DNA from: Rhizobiales bacterium Ga0077537
Lineage (GTDB): Bacteria; Pseudomonadota; Alphaproteobacteria; Rhizobiales; Hyphomicrobiaceae
DNA: 64,000 nucleotides
Assembly (NCBI GenBank): GCA_001464955.1
Contig: LNEM01000030.1
Coordinates: forward strand, 124,001 to 188,000
Direction of reading: 5' to 3'
Shown: positions 20,117-29,323 of the stretch, piece after piece
Position numbering within the stretch: the first letter of the stretch is position 1
How the letters are laid out: each line of letters starts with the position of its first letter
Notes under the pieces: model-generated
The model's database searches: none
Told to the model about the DNA's origin: nothing
The model's input: only the letters and a program-made list of their open reading frames with translations
Made by a program: the position numbers and the translations under genes

Positions 20117-20256
20117 AGCCGGTCCCGGCACCGGGTTACTGAAACAGGTCGTATACGACCGGTGTCGTTTGCCAGTCATGCACAATCCCGAGAGTTCGCG
20201 CTGGACGATGGCGATAGAATCCGCCACCTGTCCGCTGCGAATCGATGAGGTGTATG

Positions 20257-21141
20257 ATGCGGGGCATAATTCTTGCGGGCGGTAGTGGCACCCGGCTCTA
20301 TCCTTTGACGCTGTCGTTGTCGAAGCAGCTGCTCCCCGTCTACGACAAGCCAATGATCTACTATCCGCTGTCGGTCCTGATGCTGGCCGGCATTCGCGAG
20401 ATCCTGATAATCACCACGCCGGATGACCAGAGCCAGTTCCAGCGCCTGCTCGGCTCGGGCACCCAGTTCGGCGTCAAGTTGCAGTACGCCGTCCAGCCGA
20501 AGCCCGAGGGCCTCGCCCAGGCCTTCCACATCGGCGCCGAGTTCGTCGGCGACGGTCCGGCCTCTCTGATCCTCGGCGACAACATCTTCTACGGCCACGG
20601 CCTTCCCGAACACCTGGCGGCCGGTCGCGCGCGGACCTCCGGCGCCACGGTCTTCGCCTATCAGGTCGCCGACCCGCAGCGCTACGGCGTGCTCGGCTTC
20701 GACAAGTCCGGCCGCGCCACCTCGATCGAGGAGAAGCCGCTCGAGCCCAGGTCGGATTGGGCCGTGACCGGGCTCTACATGTACGACAACCGCGTGATCG
20801 AGCTGGCCCGCTCCATCAAGCCGTCCGCGCGTGGCGAACTCGAGATCACCGACCTGAACCGTCTCTACCTCGAAGCCGGTAACCTCCACGTCGAGAAGCT
20901 CGGTCGTGGTTTCGCCTGGCTCGACACCGGCACCTTCGACTCCCTCCTCGACGCCAACGACTACGTGGCAACTCTCGAGCGCCGGCAGGGGTTGAAGGTC
21001 TGCTGTCCGGAAGAGATCGCCTTGCGACAGGGCTTCGTCACCGCCGACGAGATCCAGCCCTGGCTGGCGCGCCTCGGGAAATCCGCTTACGCCGACTATA
21101 TCCGCCGCCTCATCCGGCACATGGCGGAGGCCCACCGATGA
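20257..21141 (+). CDS. rmlA: Glucose-1-phosphate thymidylyltransferase
   Basis: A 294-residue enzyme that makes dTDP-glucose from glucose-1-phosphate and dTTP. The ATG at 20257 is preferred: GAGG is six bases upstream and the protein then starts [18 protein letters not shown], the family's standard N-terminus. ATGs at 20245 and 20254 are alternatives. Other marks are [19 protein letters not shown] and [20 protein letters not shown]. First gene of rmlACB; its stop overlaps the rmlC start. Confidence 0.95.
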   Translation: MRGIILAGGSGTRLYPLTLSLSKQLLPVYDKPMIYYPLSVLMLAGIREILIITTPDDQSQFQRLLGSGTQFGVKLQYAVQPKPEGLAQAFHIGAEFVGDGPASLILGDNIFYGHGLPEHLAAGRARTSGATVFAYQVADPQRYGVLGFDKSGRATSIEEKPLEPRSDWAVTGLYMYDNRVIELARSIKPSARGELEITDLNRLYLEAGNLHVEKLGRGFAWLDTGTFDSLLDANDYVATLERRQGLKVCCPEEIALRQGFVTADEIQPWLARLGKSAYADYIRRLIRHMAEAHR

Positions 21142-21701
21142 AAGTCGAGACGACCGATCTGGCCGGCGTCCTGATCCTCACGCCGCGCGTCTTCGCCGAC
21201 GACCGGGGGTTTTTCCTCGAGACCTACAGCCACAAGGCCATGACGGCGACCGGCATCCCGGACGTGTTCGTTCAGGACAACCATGCCCTGTCGAAGGATC
21301 GGGGCGTCGTCCGCGGCCTGCATCTGCAATGCCCACCCGTCCCCCAGGGCAAGCTCGTTCGCTGCCTCCGGGGTGCGATCCTCGATGTCGCCGTCGACGT
21401 ACGCCACGGCTCGCCCACGTTCGGCCGCCACGTCGCTATCGAGCTGACGGCGGCCAATCACCGCCAGCTCTGGGTGCCGCCCGGCTTCCTCCACGGCTAC
21501 GCCACGCTCGAGCCCGATACCGAGGTCGCCTACAAGGTCACGGGCTACTACGCGCCCGAGTGCGACCGCGCCGTCGCCTGGAACGATCCCGCGCTCGCCA
21601 TTGCGTGGCCAGTCACAGCGGCCGAGGCCATCCTGTCGCCGAAGGACAAGGCCGCCCGACCGCTCGCCGAGCATCCGGTCTATTTTCGTTACGAGAACTG
21701 A
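21138..21701 (+). CDS. rmlC: dTDP-4-dehydrorhamnose 3,5-epimerase
   Basis: A 187-residue cupin epimerase. The catalytic His-Asp dyad region is readable ([20 protein letters not shown] and [15 protein letters not shown]), as is the [14 protein letters not shown] strand. It overlaps rmlA by ATGA and is followed by rmlB after 12 bases. Length matches the family. Confidence 0.95.
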   Translation: MKVETTDLAGVLILTPRVFADDRGFFLETYSHKAMTATGIPDVFVQDNHALSKDRGVVRGLHLQCPPVPQGKLVRCLRGAILDVAVDVRHGSPTFGRHVAIELTAANHRQLWVPPGFLHGYATLEPDTEVAYKVTGYYAPECDRAVAWNDPALAIAWPVTAAEAILSPKDKAARPLAEHPVYFRYEN

Positions 21702-21713
21702 GGAAGCCCCGAC

Positions 21714-22796
21714 ATGCGGATCCTGGTCACCGGCGGTGCTGGCTTCATCGGCTCGGCGCTCTGCCGCCACCTCGTGAAGAACGAGGGCGTCCATGTCCTG
21801 AACCTCGACAAGCTGACCTACGCGGCGAACCTCGCCTCGCTGGAGCCGATCGCGGGCTACCCGGGTTATACCTTCCTGCAGGCCGACATCTGCGACCGGG
21901 CCGCCGTCGACAAGGCCTTCGCCGATTTCCGCCCCGAAGCTGTGATTCATCTGGCGGCGGAAAGCCACGTCGACCGGTCGATCACGGGCGCGGCGGCCTT
22001 CATCGAGACGAACATCGTCGGCACCTACCAGTTGCTGGAAGCAGCCCGCGCCTACTGGGACCATCTCCCGGGTCCGTCGCGCGACGCCTTCCGCTTCCTG
22101 CATGTCTCGACCGACGAGGTCTATGGCTCCCTCGGTGACGACGGCCTGTTCGAGGAGACGACGCCCTACGACCCGTCCTCGCCCTATTCCGCCAGCAAGG
22201 CCGCGTCCGACCATATCGTCATGGCGTGGCACCGCACCTACGGCTTCCCCGCGCTGATCTCGAACTGCTCGAACAACTACGGGCCCTATCAGTTTCCGGA
22301 AAAGCTGATCCCGCTGATGATCCTGAATGCGCGCGACAGCCGCCCGCTGACCGTCTACGGCGACGGCCTGAACGTACGCGACTGGCTCTACGTCGACGAC
22401 CACGCCCGCGCCCTGTGGCTGATCCTGCGCCGCGGCCGCCTCGGCGAGAAATACAACGTCGGCGGCCGCAACGAGCGCACCAACCTCGCCGTCGTCGACG
22501 TCATCTGCGCCTTGATGGACGAGGCCCGCCCCGAAGCTGCCCCGCACACGAAGCTCGTCACCTACGTCAAGGATCGGCCGGGACACGACCGGCGCTACGC
22601 CATCGACGCGACGAAACTCGAAACCGAACTCGGCTGGCGCGCCCGCGAGACGTTCGAGACCGGGATCGCCCGCACCGTCACCTGGTACCTGGAAAACGAG
22701 GCCTGGTGGGCCCCGCTCCGCAAAGGCGTCTACACGGGCGAGCGCCTCGGCCTCGTGACAGCCACCCCGACCGCCACAGCAGGCCACTCGCCGTAA
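21714..22796 (+). CDS. rmlB: dTDP-glucose 4,6-dehydratase
   Basis: A 360-residue NAD-dependent extended SDR. It has [15 protein letters not shown] at the N-terminus, [25 protein letters not shown] with the DE catalytic pair, and the YSASKA Tyr/Lys. It converts dTDP-glucose to the 4-keto-6-deoxy intermediate. With rmlA, rmlC and the distant rmlD it supplies dTDP-L-rhamnose for surface glycans. Confidence 0.96.
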   Translation: MRILVTGGAGFIGSALCRHLVKNEGVHVLNLDKLTYAANLASLEPIAGYPGYTFLQADICDRAAVDKAFADFRPEAVIHLAAESHVDRSITGAAAFIETNIVGTYQLLEAARAYWDHLPGPSRDAFRFLHVSTDEVYGSLGDDGLFEETTPYDPSSPYSASKAASDHIVMAWHRTYGFPALISNCSNNYGPYQFPEKLIPLMILNARDSRPLTVYGDGLNVRDWLYVDDHARALWLILRRGRLGEKYNVGGRNERTNLAVVDVICALMDEARPEAAPHTKLVTYVKDRPGHDRRYAIDATKLETELGWRARETFETGIARTVTWYLENEAWWAPLRKGVYTGERLGLVTATPTATAGHSP

Positions 22797-22866
22797 CGGC
22801 CGTTGCGCTTGCCCACGCGGCGTTCCTATGCTGACCGGACTGTCACCCGGACACGAGGACCGCCCC

Positions 22867-23895
22867 ATGTCGCACGCTCACTCTCTGCCCACCCGCAAGC
22901 TGGGGCGAACGGGCCTCACCGTATCGACCCTGGGCTTCGGCAGCGCGCCGCTTGGCGACATCTACGAGGTGCTCGACGACGCAACGGCGATCGCAACGGT
23001 CGAGACGGCCGCCGCATCAGGTGTCACTCTTTTCGATACCGCCCCGCTCTACGGGCAAGGCAGCGCCGAACATCGCATCGGAACCGCGCTGCGCCGGCGG
23101 CCCAGAGGCAGTTACGTCGTCTCGACCAAGGTCGGCAGGGTTCTGTCACCCGCACCGAAGGGACGCATCAAGACCAGCCGCTTCGTCGGCGGCCTCGAGT
23201 TCGATGTCACGAACGATTACACCTATGACGCCGCCATGCGCTCCCACGAGCACTCGCTCATGCGCCTCGGCCTGCCAGCCGTCGACATCCTCCTGATCCA
23301 CGACGCCGACGCCTGGACACACGGCCCCGAGGCTGGCGAGGCGCGCTACCGAGAGGCCATGGACGGCGCCTATCGCGCGCTCGAAAAGCTGCGCTCGGAA
23401 GGCGTCGTGAAGGGCATAGGCCTCGGCCTCAACGATCCGGCCTTCATGGCGCGCTATCTGCGCGACGGCGATTTCGACTGCATCCTGATGGCCGGACGCT
23501 ACTCGCTGCTCGAACAGCCTGCCCTGGCCGAGGTCTTGCCGCTCTGCACCAGCAAGAACGTAGGCGTGATCCTCGGCGGCGTCTTCAACTCGGGGATTCT
23601 CGCGACCGGCCCGATCCCCGATGCGCGCTACAATTACACTCCCGCGCCGCCGGCCATCGTCGAGAAGGTGACGCGGATCGAGCGCGTCTGCGCCAGCCAC
23701 GGCGTTCCGCTCCCGACCGCGGCGATGCATTTCCCGCTCGGGCATCCGGCGGTCTCGTCGCTGGCGCTCGGCGCGGTCACCCCGGCCGAGGTGAAGGCCA
23801 ACGTCGCCGCCATGTCGACCCCGGTGCCGTCGGCGCTCTGGGCCGACCTGAAGAGCGAAGGTCTCCTCGCTCCCGACGCGCCGGTTCCGGCCTGA
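22867..23895 (+). CDS. Aldo/keto reductase (aldose/pyridoxal dehydrogenase-like)
   Basis: A 342-residue AKR-fold protein. The ATG at 22867 follows GAGGA. The catalytic tetrad segments are LFDTAPLYGQGSAEHRIG (Asp, Tyr), STKVGR (Lys) and LLIHDAD (His). Sequence style resembles the D-threo-aldose 1-dehydrogenase/pyridoxal 4-dehydrogenase branch, as does the NYTPAPP segment. The substrate is uncertain. Despite adjacency to rmlB it is unlikely to be a rhamnose-pathway enzyme, having its own leader of ~70 bases. Confidence 0.85.
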   Translation: MSHAHSLPTRKLGRTGLTVSTLGFGSAPLGDIYEVLDDATAIATVETAAASGVTLFDTAPLYGQGSAEHRIGTALRRRPRGSYVVSTKVGRVLSPAPKGRIKTSRFVGGLEFDVTNDYTYDAAMRSHEHSLMRLGLPAVDILLIHDADAWTHGPEAGEARYREAMDGAYRALEKLRSEGVVKGIGLGLNDPAFMARYLRDGDFDCILMAGRYSLLEQPALAEVLPLCTSKNVGVILGGVFNSGILATGPIPDARYNYTPAPPAIVEKVTRIERVCASHGVPLPTAAMHFPLGHPAVSSLALGAVTPAEVKANVAAMSTPVPSALWADLKSEGLLAPDAPVPA

Positions 23896-23910
23896 GCGCG
23901 AAGCCAGAGC

Positions 23911-25578
23911 CTATCGGCGATAGTGCCGCGCCATGAACTCCGGCGTGAACTTTCCGCTGCCGAGGTCCTCCGCGACCGCGTCCGCCGTACGCTCATCCGG
24001 CGGCCCATAGCCACCGGCGCCGGGCGTTTCGACGACCACGCTCTCGCCCGCGTTGAGCGGCATCCGCACCTTGTTGGCGAGCTGCCGCCGCGCACCGGAC
24101 GGCTCCACGAGCACGAAGCGCCCGGTCCCCCCGGGCTCGCCACCGAAGAGGCCCCACGGCCGGTGCGTGAAGCGCTCGCCGACGCCGGAGAACTCGCAGC
24201 GGTGACCGACCGGCGTCACGATACGGCGGATGCCGAGCCCGCCCCGCGTCCGCCCCGCGCCACCGGAATCCTCGACGAAGCCATAGGCGAGCACGCGCAG
24301 CGGATACTCCATCTCGATCGCCTCGACGGGCAGGTTCGAGGTGTTGGTGATCCCGGCCTGCACGCCGTCCTTGCCGTCCTTGGTCGCCCGCGCGCCCATG
24401 CCGCCGCCGAGCGTCTCGAGATAGACGTAGGGTCGTCCGGTCTCCGGATCGTTGCCGGCGAAAACAGCTGACGTGTTGGCCCCGTTCGCAGCCGCGATCA
24501 CCTTGTCGGGCAGCGCCTGCGCCAACGCGCCGAGCACCACGTCGATCCCACGCTGGCAGGTATTGGCCCTGAGCGCCACGGCGGCGGGCGCCACGCAGTT
24601 CACGACCGTCCCGAGCGGCGCGATGATCTCGACGGCATCGAGCACGCCCTGATTGTTCGGAAGGTCCGGATCGAGCACGGCCTTCAACCCGAAGAAGACG
24701 CAAGATTGCGTCGCGTTGAATGTCAGGTTCACGTTCCCCGGCACTTGCGGGTCCGAGCCCGTCCAGTCGAACACGATGCGATCACCGGACTTGTCGATCA
24801 CCAGCTTGAAGCGCACGTCCTTCGCTTCGAGACCATCGTCGTCGAGGACGTCCTCGAAGGCGTAGCGGCCATCCGGGATTTTCGCGATCTCGGCCCGCAT
24901 CCGCGCCGTCGACCGCGACACGATCTCGTCGAACGCCGTCTCGAGCGTGCCGAGCCCGTAGCGGTGACTCAGCGCCTTCAACCGCTCGACGCCGAGCCGG
25001 CAGGCCGCGATCTGCGCGTTGATGTCGCCTTTCCGCTCTTCCGGCAGCCTCATGTTCAGGAGGATGATGTCCATCAGCTCCTGCGCGAGCTGGCCGCGAC
25101 GCATCAGGCGAACCACCGGAATGCGCAGCCCTTCTTTCCAGATCTCGTTGAGGCCGCCCGACATGGAGCCCGCCGCAGCCCCGCCCACGTCGGCATGATG
25201 CGCGATGTTGGCGACGAGCCCTATCAGCCGACCATCCTCGAACACCGGCATCGCGAAGTTGAGATCGGGAAGATGCGTCCCGCCCGCGACATGCGGATCA
25301 TTGGCGAGGAACAGGTCGCCTTCTTCGATGCTGTCGCCGTACTTGGCGAGCAGCGCCGCGATGAGCCCCGTCATCGACGAGATGTGGATCGGCAGCGAGC
25401 CCTGCGATTGCGCGATGAGCCGCCCCTTGGCATCCGCGATGGCAATCGAGTGGTCGTGCCGCTCCTTTATGTTCGTCGAATAGGCCGAGCGCATCAGCGT
25501 GATGAAGCACTCGTCGGTGACGGAGAGGAGCCCGTTCCACACGATCTCGAGCGTGATGGGATCGATCGAGCTGGTCAT
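23911..25578 (-). CDS. hyuB: Hydantoinase B / oxoprolinase family subunit
   Basis: A 555-residue protein with the HyuB signatures: DPITLEIVWNGLLSVTDECF, NIKERHDHSIAIADAKGRLI, LFLANDPHVAGGTHLPDLN and a C-terminal GVGERFTHRPWGLFGGEPG. It pairs with HyuA, whose stop overlaps its ATG (ATGA). ATP-dependent hydantoinases and N-methylhydantoinase have this two-subunit form, and 5-oxoprolinase fuses them. Divergent sarcosine oxidase genes beyond hyuA suggest N-methylhydantoin as substrate (inference). Confidence 0.9.
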   Translation of the reverse strand: MTSSIDPITLEIVWNGLLSVTDECFITLMRSAYSTNIKERHDHSIAIADAKGRLIAQSQGSLPIHISSMTGLIAALLAKYGDSIEEGDLFLANDPHVAGGTHLPDLNFAMPVFEDGRLIGLVANIAHHADVGGAAAGSMSGGLNEIWKEGLRIPVVRLMRRGQLAQELMDIILLNMRLPEERKGDINAQIAACRLGVERLKALSHRYGLGTLETAFDEIVSRSTARMRAEIAKIPDGRYAFEDVLDDDGLEAKDVRFKLVIDKSGDRIVFDWTGSDPQVPGNVNLTFNATQSCVFFGLKAVLDPDLPNNQGVLDAVEIIAPLGTVVNCVAPAAVALRANTCQRGIDVVLGALAQALPDKVIAAANGANTSAVFAGNDPETGRPYVYLETLGGGMGARATKDGKDGVQAGITNTSNLPVEAIEMEYPLRVLAYGFVEDSGGAGRTRGGLGIRRIVTPVGHRCEFSGVGERFTHRPWGLFGGEPGGTGRFVLVEPSGARRQLANKVRMPLNAGESVVVETPGAGGYGPPDERTADAVAEDLGSGKFTPEFMARHYRR

Positions 25579-27614
25579 GCACGGACTCCGATAACGAGAT
25601 TGAGGGACGCATCCACGACGGCCGAATATCCGGGCGGCACGGGGGTCGTCGCATCGAGCTGTTCGATCACCGCCGGCCCGGCGACGCTGTCCCCCGGAGC
25701 GAGATCGTCACGCCACACGATACGCGCGTCGACGGCCGCGTCGCCCGCGAACCACACCGGCCGGGTCCGGGCGTCCCGTCCGCTCCGCTTCGGCGGGACA
25801 CGTGGCGGCCCGATATCCGGAAGGCGGCCGATGCCCGTGAGCCGCAGGTTCACGATCTCGACCGGCGCCGCCGGATCGCAATGTCCGTAACTGCGGGCAT
25901 GTGCGGCGTGGAACAGCGCAGCGAGTTCGGCGGCTGGCGGCAGATCGAGGCCGCGATCGTCGGGGATCGGCACAGAGAGTTCGTAGTTCTGACCGATATA
26001 GCGCATGTCCGCGACGAGTTCCGCCCGCGCGTCGCTCTTCGCGATCCGCTCCCGCGCCCACCACTGTTCGAGCGCCGCGCTGAGCCGCGCCAATTCACGC
26101 TTGACGATGCCGAGGTCGCCCGCGAGCGGCGTCCGGCACGTGGCGACGAAACTTTCCTTCAGATCGGCGACGACGAGCCCTTGCGCGCAAAGGATTCCCG
26201 GCGAGGGCGGCACGAGGACAGCCCGCATGCCGATCTCCTCGGCGAGTTCGATGGCGTGCAGCGCGCCGGCCCCGCCGAACGGCATCAGCACGAACGGTCG
26301 CGGATCGTGCCCGCGCTCGATCGACACGGCCCGGATGGCGCGCATCATGTTGGCATTGACGATCCTGACGATGCCGAGCGCCGCCGCCTCGATACTGAGA
26401 CCGAGCCGATCGGCAACCGGCCGCACAGCGTTCTCGGCGGCCGCCTTGTCGAGCCGCATGTCGCCGCCGAGCAACTCCACTGGCAATCGCCCCAGGACGA
26501 CGTTGGCGTCCGACACGGTGGGGAGTGTGCCCCCACGGCCGTAGCAGGCCGGCCCCGGAACGGCGCCGGCGCTTTCCGGCCCGACCTTCATCAGGCCATC
26601 GGCGCCGAAGTGCGCGATCGACCCGCCGCCGGCACCGATGGTGTGGATGTCGATTGCCGGCATGCGCACCGGAAATCCGGCGACGTCACGGCCGAACGCC
26701 ATTTCCGCCTTGCCGCCGCGCACGAGGCAGACGTCGGTCGACGTCCCACCCATGTCGAACGTGATGACGTCGGGATGTCCCGACAGCGCGGCCACGTGGC
26801 AGGCGCCGACGACGCCGGCCGCGGGCCCCGATAGTGCGGTGCGCACCGGGAACTGCGATGCCCTCTCGATCGACATCAGCCCGCCGGACGACTGGTTGAT
26901 GCCGATGGCGGCTGCGGGCGCGATCTCTCGGATAGCCTGCCCGAGGCGCTCCATGTAGAGCGTCACTTGCGGTTGCAGGTAGGCGTTGAGCACCGTCGTC
27001 GACATCCGCTCGTACTCGCGGAACTCGGGTTGCACCTCCGACGAGACGGAGAGGTGCAGTCCGGGCGCCGCCTCCCGGATGGCGGCCGCGAGCCGCCGCT
27101 CGTGATCGGGATTGAGGAACGAGAACAGGAGACAGATGGCGACGCCGTCCACGCCCGCGCCGGCGATCGCCGCCGCGACCTGCCGCACTTCCGCCTCCTC
27201 GAGCCCGACGATCACCTCGCCCCGCGAACCGATCCGCTCGACGGCCTCGAAGCGGCGCTCACGAGGAATGAGCGGCGGCGGATAGTCGGTCTGGATGTCG
27301 TAGACGCGCGGCCGGATCTGCCGGCCGATCTCGAGGAGATCCCGGAACCCGGCCGTCGTGACAAGCGCCAGCTTGCCGCCCTTTCTCTGGATCAGCGCAT
27401 TGGTCGCGACCGTCGTGCCGTGCGCGAAGCGCTCCATGGCCCCGAGGTCGACCCCGTGCCGGTCCTTCAGCCCCTGCAGACCCTCGACGATGGCGATCGA
27501 CGGATCGGCCGGCGTCGATGGCACCTTGTGCACGGCGATGCGCCCCGTCGGCGGCTCGAACGCAAACAGATCCGTGAAGGTGCCGCCCACGTCGACACCG
27601 ATCAGCCAGCCCAC
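25575..27614 (-). CDS. hyuA: Hydantoinase A / oxoprolinase family subunit
   Basis: A 679-residue ATPase-like subunit. Motifs are LIGVDVGGTFTDLFAF (phosphate loop), RFAHGTTVATNALIQRKGG, TFDMGGTSTDVCLVRGG and PFGGAGALHAIELAEEIG. The start is uncertain: AGGAG sits directly against ATG 27620 (no spacer) but six bases from GTG 27614, which I prefer; a TTG at 27647 is a third option. It partners HyuB for ATP-dependent opening of a hydantoin-type ring. It is transcribed divergently from soxB. Confidence 0.9.
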   Translation of the reverse strand: MGWLIGVDVGGTFTDLFAFEPPTGRIAVHKVPSTPADPSIAIVEGLQGLKDRHGVDLGAMERFAHGTTVATNALIQRKGGKLALVTTAGFRDLLEIGRQIRPRVYDIQTDYPPPLIPRERRFEAVERIGSRGEVIVGLEEAEVRQVAAAIAGAGVDGVAICLLFSFLNPDHERRLAAAIREAAPGLHLSVSSEVQPEFREYERMSTTVLNAYLQPQVTLYMERLGQAIREIAPAAAIGINQSSGGLMSIERASQFPVRTALSGPAAGVVGACHVAALSGHPDVITFDMGGTSTDVCLVRGGKAEMAFGRDVAGFPVRMPAIDIHTIGAGGGSIAHFGADGLMKVGPESAGAVPGPACYGRGGTLPTVSDANVVLGRLPVELLGGDMRLDKAAAENAVRPVADRLGLSIEAAALGIVRIVNANMMRAIRAVSIERGHDPRPFVLMPFGGAGALHAIELAEEIGMRAVLVPPSPGILCAQGLVVADLKESFVATCRTPLAGDLGIVKRELARLSAALEQWWARERIAKSDARAELVADMRYIGQNYELSVPIPDDRGLDLPPAAELAALFHAAHARSYGHCDPAAPVEIVNLRLTGIGRLPDIGPPRVPPKRSGRDARTRPVWFAGDAAVDARIVWRDDLAPGDSVAGPAVIEQLDATTPVPPGYSAVVDASLNLVIGVRA

Positions 27615-27742
27615 GCCCATCTCCTGCGATTGATTTACTTTCGCCAATCATGCGGCCCCTTGACCTCCTCGACAAGCGCGGCCCGGTCAAGGATAGTCCC
27701 GCACGTTGTCGCGGAACTCGATCGGTGAGGCGGACGGGACCA

Positions 27743-28993
27743 GTGCGCTATTCGTTGACCACACTTCTGGGCCAGGCGCTGATGGGCAATCGCGGCTGGC
27801 GTCAGGCATGGCGTCGTCCAGACCCGAAGCCCGACTACGACGTCGTCATCGTCGGCGGCGGTGGCCACGGCCTCGCCACGGCCTATTATCTGGCCAAGGA
27901 GCACGGCCTGAGCCGCGTCGCGGTCCTCGAAAAGGGCTGGATCGGCAACGGCAACGTCGGCCGCAACACCACGATCATCCGCTCGAACTACCTTCTGCCG
28001 GGCAATACCCCGTTCTACGAATGGTCCCTCAAGCTCTGGGAGGGCCTGGAGCAGGACATCAACTACAACGCCATGGTGAGCCAGCGTGGCGTGCTCAATC
28101 TTTACCATTCCGACGGCCAGCGCGACGCCTACGCCCGGCGTGGCAACGCCATGCGCATGTTCGGCGTCGACAGCGATCTGCTCGACCGCGAGCAGGTCCG
28201 CGCGATGGTGCCCTACCTCGACTTCGACAACGCGCGCTTCCCGATCCAGGGCGGCCTGATCCAGCGCCGGGGCGGCACGGTCCGTCACGATGCCGTCGCC
28301 TGGGGCTATGCCCGCGCGGCGGACCAGCGCGGCGTCGACATCATCGAGAACTGCGAGGTCACCGGCATCGACGTGATCGACGGTCGCGCGGTCGGCGTCA
28401 TGACGACGCGTGGCCCCATCAAGGCGAAGAAGATCGGGCTGGCGGCGGCGGGCAACTCGTCGCGCGTTGCCGCCATGGCCGGCCTCCGGCTCCCGATCGA
28501 GAGCCATGTGCTGCAAGCGTTCGTCTCCGAAGGCGTGAAGCCTCTGATCGATAACGTCGTGACCTTCGGCGCCGGCCACTTCTACATCTCCCAGTCCGAC
28601 AAGGGCGGCCTCGTTTTCGGCGGCGACATCGACGGCTACAATTCCTACGCGTGGCGCGGCAACCTGCCGATGGTCGAGGACGTGGCCGAATGCGGCATGG
28701 CGCTCATGCCCATGCTCGGGCGCCTGCGCATGCTGCGGAGCTGGGGCGGCCTGATGGACATGTCGATGGACGGCTCGCCCATCATCGACCGCACGCCCGT
28801 GGACGGCCTCTATCTGAATGCCGGCTGGTGCTACGGCGGCTTCAAGGCGACCCCGGCGTCCGGCTGGTGCTTCGCCCACACCATCGCCCGTAACGAGCCG
28901 CACGCCTTCAACGCCGCCATGCGACTGGACCGGTTCGCCAGTGGACGCCTGATCGACGAGAAGGGCGCCGGCGCCCAGCCGAACCTGCACTGA
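27743..28993 (+). CDS. soxB: Sarcosine oxidase subunit beta
   Basis: A 416-residue flavoprotein subunit. The GTG at 27743 gives the family's N-terminus (VRYSLTTLLGQAL, then GNRGWRQAWR), so the extra 31 upstream codons are excluded. Then come the FAD motif DVVIVGGGGHGLATAYYLA and a conserved HDAVAWGYARAADQRGVDI. It oxidises sarcosine to glycine and formaldehyde (or methylene-THF). First gene of soxBDAG. Confidence 0.94.
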   Translation: MRYSLTTLLGQALMGNRGWRQAWRRPDPKPDYDVVIVGGGGHGLATAYYLAKEHGLSRVAVLEKGWIGNGNVGRNTTIIRSNYLLPGNTPFYEWSLKLWEGLEQDINYNAMVSQRGVLNLYHSDGQRDAYARRGNAMRMFGVDSDLLDREQVRAMVPYLDFDNARFPIQGGLIQRRGGTVRHDAVAWGYARAADQRGVDIIENCEVTGIDVIDGRAVGVMTTRGPIKAKKIGLAAAGNSSRVAAMAGLRLPIESHVLQAFVSEGVKPLIDNVVTFGAGHFYISQSDKGGLVFGGDIDGYNSYAWRGNLPMVEDVAECGMALMPMLGRLRMLRSWGGLMDMSMDGSPIIDRTPVDGLYLNAGWCYGGFKATPASGWCFAHTIARNEPHAFNAAMRLDRFASGRLIDEKGAGAQPNLH

Positions 28994-29020
28994 GACCGAA
29001 CGGTCACCGAGGAACCAGCG

Positions 29021-29323
29021 ATGCGCATTCCCTGCTGCTACTGCGGCGCCCGCGGGCACGAGGAGTTCACCTACCTCGGCGACGCGACACTGGCCCGCCC
29101 ATCGACGGAGATCGGTGCGCCAGCCGACGACGCGACCGCGGCGGCGTGGCATGACTACGTCTATGTGCGCGATAACCCGTCCGGCCGGCATCGCGAGCTT
29201 TGGCAGCATACAGGCGGCTGCCGCGCCTGGCTCGTCGTCACCCGCGATACCCGCACGCACGAAATCCACGGCGTCGAGGCTGCCCGCGACGTGGCACTGG
29301 CACGCGAGGCCACACATGAATGA
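29021..29323 (+). CDS. soxD: Sarcosine oxidase subunit delta
   Basis: A 100-residue zinc-binding subunit. The N-terminus MRIPCCYCGARGHEEFTYLG gives two of the zinc cysteines with His, and GCRAWLVVTRDTRTHEI gives another. GAGG lies upstream of the ATG. Its stop overlaps soxA, which starts at 29316. Confidence 0.95.
   Translation: MRIPCCYCGARGHEEFTYLGDATLARPSTEIGAPADDATAAAWHDYVYVRDNPSGRHRELWQHTGGCRAWLVVTRDTRTHEIHGVEAARDVALAREATHE

Noticed and set aside
20147-20160. 14-bp perfect palindrome (GGTCGTATACGACC) between msrA and rmlA
   Set aside because: A palindrome of this length is expected a few times by chance in 64 kb, and it is not repeated elsewhere that I can see; function cannot be supported.
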